37,325 nt of DNA, from positions 1 through 37,325 of the forward strand of contig JAUHXZ010000023.1 in NCBI GenBank assembly GCA_030426725.1, read 5' to 3'. Below the pieces are notes generated by a model that was not told the DNA's origin, ran no database searches, and saw nothing but the letters and a program-made list of their open reading frames with translations. This document shows, one piece after another, positions 33,330 to 37,325 of the stretch. Source of the DNA: Actinomycetes bacterium. Its GTDB lineage: Bacteria; Actinomycetota; Actinomycetes; Propionibacteriales; Propionibacteriaceae. A program made the position numbers and the translations under genes. How positions within the stretch are numbered: the first letter of the stretch is position 1; each line of letters starts with the position of its first letter.

Positions 33330-34084
33330 GAGGCGGCTCCGGGGATCGGGTCGGCGAGCCCGACGAGGGAGGCCCCTGACTCGTCGACGGGCTGCCAACA
33401 CTCGTGAGCACCCGGGTGCTCGGGGTCGACGACGCGGCCGTCGCAGAGCGTGACGGACCGGTGGAGGACGGACTCCATGGGCCCGAGCTCATGAAGCACC
33501 ACGAGGAGTGCCAGCCCGTCGTCGGCGAGGCGGCTGAGTAGCTCTGCGAGGCCGCCCTGGCTGTGGAGGTCGACGCCGGCGAGCGGCTCGTCCATGACGA
33601 GGAGCTCCGGCTGGCTGGCGAGGGCGCGGGCGATGAGCGCCCGCTGCTTCTGCCCGCCGGAGAGCGTGCTGAACGGCCAGCCCGACCGGCCGGCGAGCCC
33701 CACCAGATCGAGCGCGTGGTCGATCGCGGCGTGGTCTGCGCGTCGCAGCCACTGGAAGGGGCCGCGGTGGGCGAGGCGCCCGGACGCCACGATCTCCCGG
33801 ACCGTGGCGTTCGCGACGGCGACCGCCGAATGCTGCGGTACGTAGCCGATGCGCTGCCAGTCGTGGAAGTCGTCGAGGGGGTGTCCGAACAGTTCGACGG
33901 TGCCCTCCTGGTGGGGGACGAGGCCCATCACCGTGCGGATCAGGGTCGACTTCCCGGAGCCGTTCCCGCCGAGGAGCGCGACCGCCTCCCCCTCGGCGAC
34001 GGAGACGCCCACGTCGCGGAGGATGGGCAGGCCACCGAGCGAGACGTAGAGCCCCCTGGCGTGCAGTGGGTCAGGAACACCCAT
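33326..34084 (-). CDS. znuC: Zinc ABC transporter ATP-binding protein ZnuC
   Basis: A 252-residue ABC ATPase. Walker A is GGNGSGKST (about 39-47), the signature is LSGGQKQRALIARAL, Walker B LLVMDEPLAGVD and the switch histidine lies in VVLHELGP. It energises uptake through ZnuB. The ATG at 34084 is inside the end of znuA (14-bp overlap) and the stop overlaps znuB by 4 bp, so the three are tightly coupled. The C-terminal extension after the core contains HPGAHECWQP, possibly another metal-binding stretch. Confidence 0.93.
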   Translation of the reverse strand: MGVPDPLHARGLYVSLGGLPILRDVGVSVAEGEAVALLGGNGSGKSTLIRTVMGLVPHQEGTVELFGHPLDDFHDWQRIGYVPQHSAVAVANATVREIVASGRLAHRGPFQWLRRADHAAIDHALDLVGLAGRSGWPFSTLSGGQKQRALIARALASQPELLVMDEPLAGVDLHSQGGLAELLSRLADDGLALLVVLHELGPMESVLHRSVTLCDGRVVDPEHPGAHECWQPVDESGASLVGLADPIPGAAS

Positions 34085-35024
34085 TGGCGGTCTCCAGGGC
34101 TTCGAGATTTGCGCGCATGACCGAAGGGTAGTCCGATCCCGGGGAGGCGTCAGTCAGTCCCTCCAGTGGATCCAGCACCGCCGTCTCGAGCCCTAGATCG
34201 CCGGCGATGGCCGAGGCGACGGCGTCGGAGGTCAGGGTCTCGAAGAAGATGGTGGTGACCCCGTGCAGTTCGGCCTCGTCATGGATCTCCGCGATGCGGG
34301 CGGGGGAGGGCTCGTCGTTGGGATCGATCCCGGCGATGCCGATCTCCTCGAGTCCGTACCGGTCGGCGAGGTAGCCGAAGGCGGTGTGCGTGGTGATGAA
34401 CTCGGTGCGCTCGCACTGGGCCAGTCCGTCGGTGAACTCCTGGTTGATCGCCTCCAGTTCGCTCACTGCCTCGGCCGCGTTGGCCGCGTAGTCGTCGGCG
34501 TTGTCCGGATCGATCGCCGACAGCTCATCGGCGATGGCCCCGACCAGCGTCGCCATGCGCGTGGGGTCCAGCCAGAAGTGCGGATCGAAGTCGCCGTGCT
34601 CGTGCTCATCGCCTTCCTCGGCGTGGTCGTCGGCGTGCTCCTCTTCGGCTGCGTGGTCGTGTTCCTCCGGGGCCGGCATCAACTCTACCACAGAGCCGGC
34701 GTCGAGGACCTCCGCGGCCGTACCGGACTGGTCGATCGCCTCGTCCACCGCCGGCTGGAACTCCGCCAGACGCACCACCAGATCGGCCTCGGCGACGGAG
34801 GCGACCTGCTGCGCGGTCAGCTCGAGATCGTGCGCGTCCATACCGGGCGTGGCGAGGGTCGAAAGCGAACCATGGTCGCCGAGAACCGCTCCGGTTGCCC
34901 ACTCGAGCGGGTAGAACGCGGCGACGACGCGCGGGGACTCGCCGGCGCCCTCCACGGAGGGGGCGGCACACCCGGTCACGGCGAGCGCCGCGGCGACGCC
35001 GACGGCCATGGAAGTGGACTTCAT
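34071..35024 (-). CDS. znuA: Zinc ABC transporter substrate-binding lipoprotein ZnuA
   Basis: A 317-residue cluster A-I metal-binding protein. The lipoprotein signal MKSTSMAVGVAAALAVTGC gives Cys19. Zinc ligands are expected at the His of GMDAHDLELT, the DPHFWLDP motif, the TTHTAFGYLADRYG motif and a late acidic residue. A His/Glu/Asp-rich loop (EEHDHAAEEEHADDH, then DEHEHGDFD) is the flexible zinc-collecting loop of ZnuA. The ATG at 35024 gives a standard signal peptide; an ATG at 35033 adds MQL and overlaps the Zur box. It is first in the operon. Confidence 0.93.
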   Translation of the reverse strand: MKSTSMAVGVAAALAVTGCAAPSVEGAGESPRVVAAFYPLEWATGAVLGDHGSLSTLATPGMDAHDLELTAQQVASVAEADLVVRLAEFQPAVDEAIDQSGTAAEVLDAGSVVELMPAPEEHDHAAEEEHADDHAEEGDEHEHGDFDPHFWLDPTRMATLVGAIADELSAIDPDNADDYAANAAEAVSELEAINQEFTDGLAQCERTEFITTHTAFGYLADRYGLEEIGIAGIDPNDEPSPARIAEIHDEAELHGVTTIFFETLTSDAVASAIAGDLGLETAVLDPLEGLTDASPGSDYPSVMRANLEALETANGCS

Positions 35025-35032
35025 GAGCTGCA

Positions 35033-35052
35033 TGAGAATCATTATCATTATG
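35033..35052 (-). promoter_or_regulatory. Zur box overlapping the znuA promoter
   Basis: The plus strand reads TGAGAATCATTATCA (35033-35047), a 7-1-7 palindrome of the Fur/Zur type. On the minus strand CATAAT (35052-35047) is a good -10 element, so transcription would start inside the box at about 35040. Binding of Zur with zinc would block the operon. Confidence 0.82.
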
Positions 35053-35113
35053 TGGTGTCGGTGAGTCAAGCCGGAGGCTGCCCGTCCGGCGGGGGATCGA
35101 GTAGCCTGCGGAC

Positions 35114-35413
35114 GTGCTGGTCATTACCCGCTTCAAGTCCCCGGGCCCCGGCTTCCTCGAGGAGGCCCGCGCCGTCGTCGGATGGTGGGCCGCGCGGCCG
35201 GGTTGTCTGGGCATCGACTTCGTCCGGAACCTCGACGATCCGGAGATCTTCGCGCTCGTCGGGCGCTGGGGGAGCGTCGGGGACTACCGCCGCTCGTTCA
35301 ACGGGTACGAGGCGAAGATGGTGCTCACGCCGCTGCTTTCGCACGCCCTCGACGAGCCCAGCGCCTATCTGCCGGTCGACGAACTGGGCGACAACGTCCC
35401 GAGGGGTAGCTGA
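35114..35413 (+). CDS. Antibiotic biosynthesis monooxygenase-like protein
   Basis: A 99-residue single-domain alpha-beta barrel protein of the ABM superfamily: LVITRFKSPGPGFLEEARAVVGWWAARPGCLGIDFVRNLDDPEIFALVGRWGSVGDYRRSF follows the family pattern of an opening beta strand, a helix, and a W..W-like strand pair. Members include monooxygenases and heme-degrading enzymes, but many have unknown roles. The GTG at 35114 is six bases after TAGCCT with no ribosome site, consistent with a leaderless transcript. It is divergent from the zinc operon. Confidence 0.75.
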   Translation: MLVITRFKSPGPGFLEEARAVVGWWAARPGCLGIDFVRNLDDPEIFALVGRWGSVGDYRRSFNGYEAKMVLTPLLSHALDEPSAYLPVDELGDNVPRGS

Positions 35414-35489
35414 GGGCGTCCGCCGCTTGGGGGTCGCCGGGGTCGCTGACGTAGTCTTGGATGCCGCCGACGAACCACACAGGAGACGC

Positions 35490-36641
35490 ATGACCGCCCC
35501 CGAACCACTGCGCCTGCACGCGCCCAGCCGCCGCGACGCCGTCGTCGTCGACCTCCCGGTGGTGCTGGCGCCCATGGCCGGGGTGACCAACGCCGCGTTC
35601 CGTCAGCTCTGCCGCGAGCAGGGTGCAGGCATCTACGTCTGCGAGATGATCACTTCCCGCGGGCTAGTCGTCGGCGATCCCAAGACCCGCGACATGTTGA
35701 CCTTCGACCCCGGCGAGAAGATCCGGTCGGTTCAGCTCTACGGCGTCGACGCCGACGTCATGGCGGACGCGGCGCGCATCCTCATCCGTGATCACGCGGT
35801 CGATCACATCGACCTGAACTTCGGGTGCCCGGTGCCGAAGGTCACCCGCAAGGGCGGTGGGGGCGTGCTGCCCTACAAGCGGGACCGGCTGCGCTCCATC
35901 ATCCGTGAGACCGTCCGTGCGGCCGACGAGCACGGCGTCCCGGTGACGGTGAAGACGCGCATCGGCATCGACGACGCGCACGAGACGTTCCTGGACGCCG
36001 GGCGGATCGCGCAGGAGGAGGGCGTCGCCGCCATCGCGCTGCACGGCCGCACCGTGCAGCAGGCGTACTCCGGCGAGGCGAACTGGTCGCGTATCGCCGA
36101 GCTCGTGCAGGCCGTCGACATTCCCGTGCTGGGCAACGGCGACATCTGGGAGGCCGAAGACGCGCTCCGGATGATGGCGGAGACCGGCTGCGCCGGCGTC
36201 GTCATCGGGCGAGGCTGCCTCGGCCGCCCCTGGCTGTTCGGGGACCTGGCGGCCGCCTTCGCCGGTGAGGGTCACCGGAACCGTCCGACCCTCGGTGAGG
36301 TCGGGGCCATGCTGCTGCGGCACGCGGAGCTCCTTGCGGGACACATGGGGGAGCTGCACGGGCTGACGGATCTGCGCAAGCACATGACCTGGTACTTCAA
36401 GGGCTATCCGGTCGGGGAGCTGCGCAGGCAGTTCGCGATGGTGTCGTCGCTGGACGAGCTGAGGGGACTGATTGCCAGGCTCGACGCCGACGCCGAGTTC
36501 CCCGTGACCGAGCTCGGGACGCCCCGCGGGAGGCAGGGGTCCCCGCGTGGGAAGGTTGTGCTGCCCTACGGTTGGTACGACGACACGTCCGGTTGCGAAC
36601 TGGACCTGTCGGCAGCCGAGATCGGCGTGAGCGGAGGATGA
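35490..36641 (+). CDS. dusB: tRNA-dihydrouridine synthase DusB
   Basis: A 383-residue FMN-dependent dihydrouridine synthase of the nifR3/DusB type. LAPMAGVTNAAFRQLCREQGAG starts the TIM barrel; NFGCPVPKVTRKGGGG holds the catalytic Cys; TVKTRIGIDD, ALHGRT and VLGNGDIW..EDA followed by GVVIGRGCLGRPWLF bind FMN. The C-terminal helical domain includes LRKHMTWYFKGYP. The ATG at 35490 has AGGAG five bases upstream. It overlaps the next small gene's weaker start, so the two form an operon. Confidence 0.94.
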   Translation: MTAPEPLRLHAPSRRDAVVVDLPVVLAPMAGVTNAAFRQLCREQGAGIYVCEMITSRGLVVGDPKTRDMLTFDPGEKIRSVQLYGVDADVMADAARILIRDHAVDHIDLNFGCPVPKVTRKGGGGVLPYKRDRLRSIIRETVRAADEHGVPVTVKTRIGIDDAHETFLDAGRIAQEEGVAAIALHGRTVQQAYSGEANWSRIAELVQAVDIPVLGNGDIWEAEDALRMMAETGCAGVVIGRGCLGRPWLFGDLAAAFAGEGHRNRPTLGEVGAMLLRHAELLAGHMGELHGLTDLRKHMTWYFKGYPVGELRRQFAMVSSLDELRGLIARLDADAEFPVTELGTPRGRQGSPRGKVVLPYGWYDDTSGCELDLSAAEIGVSGG

Positions 36642-36643
36642 CG

Positions 36644-36886
36644 ATGACGAACAAGGAAACCACCCCTGACAAGGGGCGCGGGAAGACCGGCGGCATGCCG
36701 CTATGGGCGACGATCGGCGGGATCGTGGCCCTCGTGGCTGTCGCGTTCGCGTGCGTGAGCGTCTATTACACGTGGATCGGGGCCGGCGAGGGCAACAACT
36801 GGGAGCGGCTGGCGAGCAGCTCGTTCGGCATAGCCGTCATGGGGGGCCTGCTGTGGTTCACGGGGATGTCGCGGGCGCGTAAGTAA
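36644..36886 (+). CDS. Small membrane protein of unknown function
   Basis: An 80-residue protein with a polar Lys-rich N-terminus (TNKETTPDKGRGKTGG), then two hydrophobic segments (about 20-42, LWATIGGIVALVAVAFACVS; about 58-74, SSFGIAVMGGLLWFTGM) and a short basic end. I do not recognise the family. The ATG at 36644 is preferred over 36638 because GGAGG lies six bases before it. It directly follows dusB and is likely co-transcribed with it. Confidence 0.6.
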   Translation: MTNKETTPDKGRGKTGGMPLWATIGGIVALVAVAFACVSVYYTWIGAGEGNNWERLASSSFGIAVMGGLLWFTGMSRARK

Positions 36887-36970
36887 CCCCCCGGGGTCTC
36901 CGTCCGGACGCCGTCGCTATCCTGACCCAAATCGTCGGCCCCGGCGGCCGGCCCGGCCCCAGGAGGTTCC

Positions 36971-37325
36971 ATGGGCGAAACGGCAACCTTGACCATCGAC
37001 GGTGTCAGCTACGAGCTGCCCATCGTCACGGGGACCGAGGGGGAGCGGGCGGTCGACATCTCGTCGCTGCGCGCCACCACCGGTCTCATCACCTTGGACG
37101 ACGGCTACGGCAATACGGGTTCGTGTCAGTCGGCCATCACCTTTATCGACGGCGAGAAGGGCATCCTGCGGTACCGCGGCGTCCCCATCGAGGACCTCGC
37201 CGAGCGGTCCAGCTTCGTGGAGACGTCCGAACTGCTGATCTTCGGCGAACTGCCCGACGAGGAGCAGCGCGCCGAGTTCCGGCACATGCTCACCGAGAAC
37301 TCGTCGCTGCATCGCGACATGCGCA
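36971..37325 (+). CDS. gltA: Citrate synthase, partial
   Basis: The first 118 codons of a type II citrate synthase, which condenses oxaloacetate with acetyl-CoA. The N-terminus has the small beta domain (TATLTIDGVSYELPIVTGTEG) and then ISSLRATTGLITLDDGYGNTGSC, ITFIDGEKGILRYRGVPIEDLAERSSFVET, the core hallmark. The ATG at 36971 has AGGAGG four bases upstream. TATCCT at 36916-36921 is a -10 candidate. The gene leaves the window at the right edge, so the active-site His and Asp are not visible. A methylcitrate synthase cannot be excluded, but the N-terminal domain argues for GltA. Confidence 0.92.
   Translation, partial: MGETATLTIDGVSYELPIVTGTEGERAVDISSLRATTGLITLDDGYGNTGSCQSAITFIDGEKGILRYRGVPIEDLAERSSFVETSELLIFGELPDEEQRAEFRHMLTENSSLHRDMR

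Overview
This window is high-GC actinobacterial DNA. The gene order hemW / DUF3097 / IMPase-like / hrcA-dnaJ-rsmE / phoH-ybeY / corC-era / leuA / uppS-recO is a conserved actinobacterial backbone. Together with the propanediol-utilization (pdu) microcompartment genes it suggests a member of the Propionibacteriaceae (Tessaracoccus-like), but the genus is an inference. GTG starts, 4-bp ATGA/GTGA overlaps and apparently leaderless transcripts are frequent. I see no tRNA, rRNA, CRISPR array, transposase or phage gene.

Layout. (1) 1-4976: one end of a bacterial microcompartment locus for coenzyme-B12-dependent diol or glycerol metabolism. pduA-pduB-pduC run leftward, with pduC cut by the window edge. 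pduU-pduV-pocR-pduQ run rightward from a shared 183-bp control region. (2) 5004-10924: hemW, a YtrA-type GntR regulator with an ABC exporter-like pair, a DUF3097 protein, an inositol-monophosphatase-like enzyme and a divergent metallo-beta-lactamase-fold protein. (3) 10950-15139: a CIRCE operator and the translationally coupled string hrcA-dnaJ-rsmE-tgt. (4) 15499-21850: a YhhQ-type queuosine-precursor transporter facing tgt, a DUF5709 protein, phoH, ybeY, an APC permease, a CorC-like protein and era. (5) 21931-25171: a carbohydrate ABC importer (lipoprotein plus two permeases, no ATPase) behind a CebR-like operator and a structured 5' leader. (6) 25207-29641: a leucine-rich leader peptide and attenuator-like hairpin, leuA, and a Ski2-like helicase with a DUF3516 region. 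(7) 29661-35047: a CueP-type copper lipoprotein, uppS and recO from back-to-back leaderless promoters, and a zinc operon znuA-znuC-znuB-zur with a Zur box. (8) 35114-37325: an ABM-fold protein, dusB, a small membrane protein and the start of citrate synthase.

The two gene-free stretches longer than 300 bp (6195-6562 and 15140-15498) each carry a copy of the same compound palindromic repeat. Differences between the copies are compensatory within stems, which suggests that the folded structure is under selection. This is the strongest unexplained signal in the window. Other points of interest are a TGT enzyme whose substrate-pocket residues differ from preQ1-type enzymes, next to a queuosine-precursor transporter; a recurrent TANNNT-N6-8-start-codon layout at eight genes; the leu leader; and a nested palindrome containing a CebR-like core between uppS and cueP.
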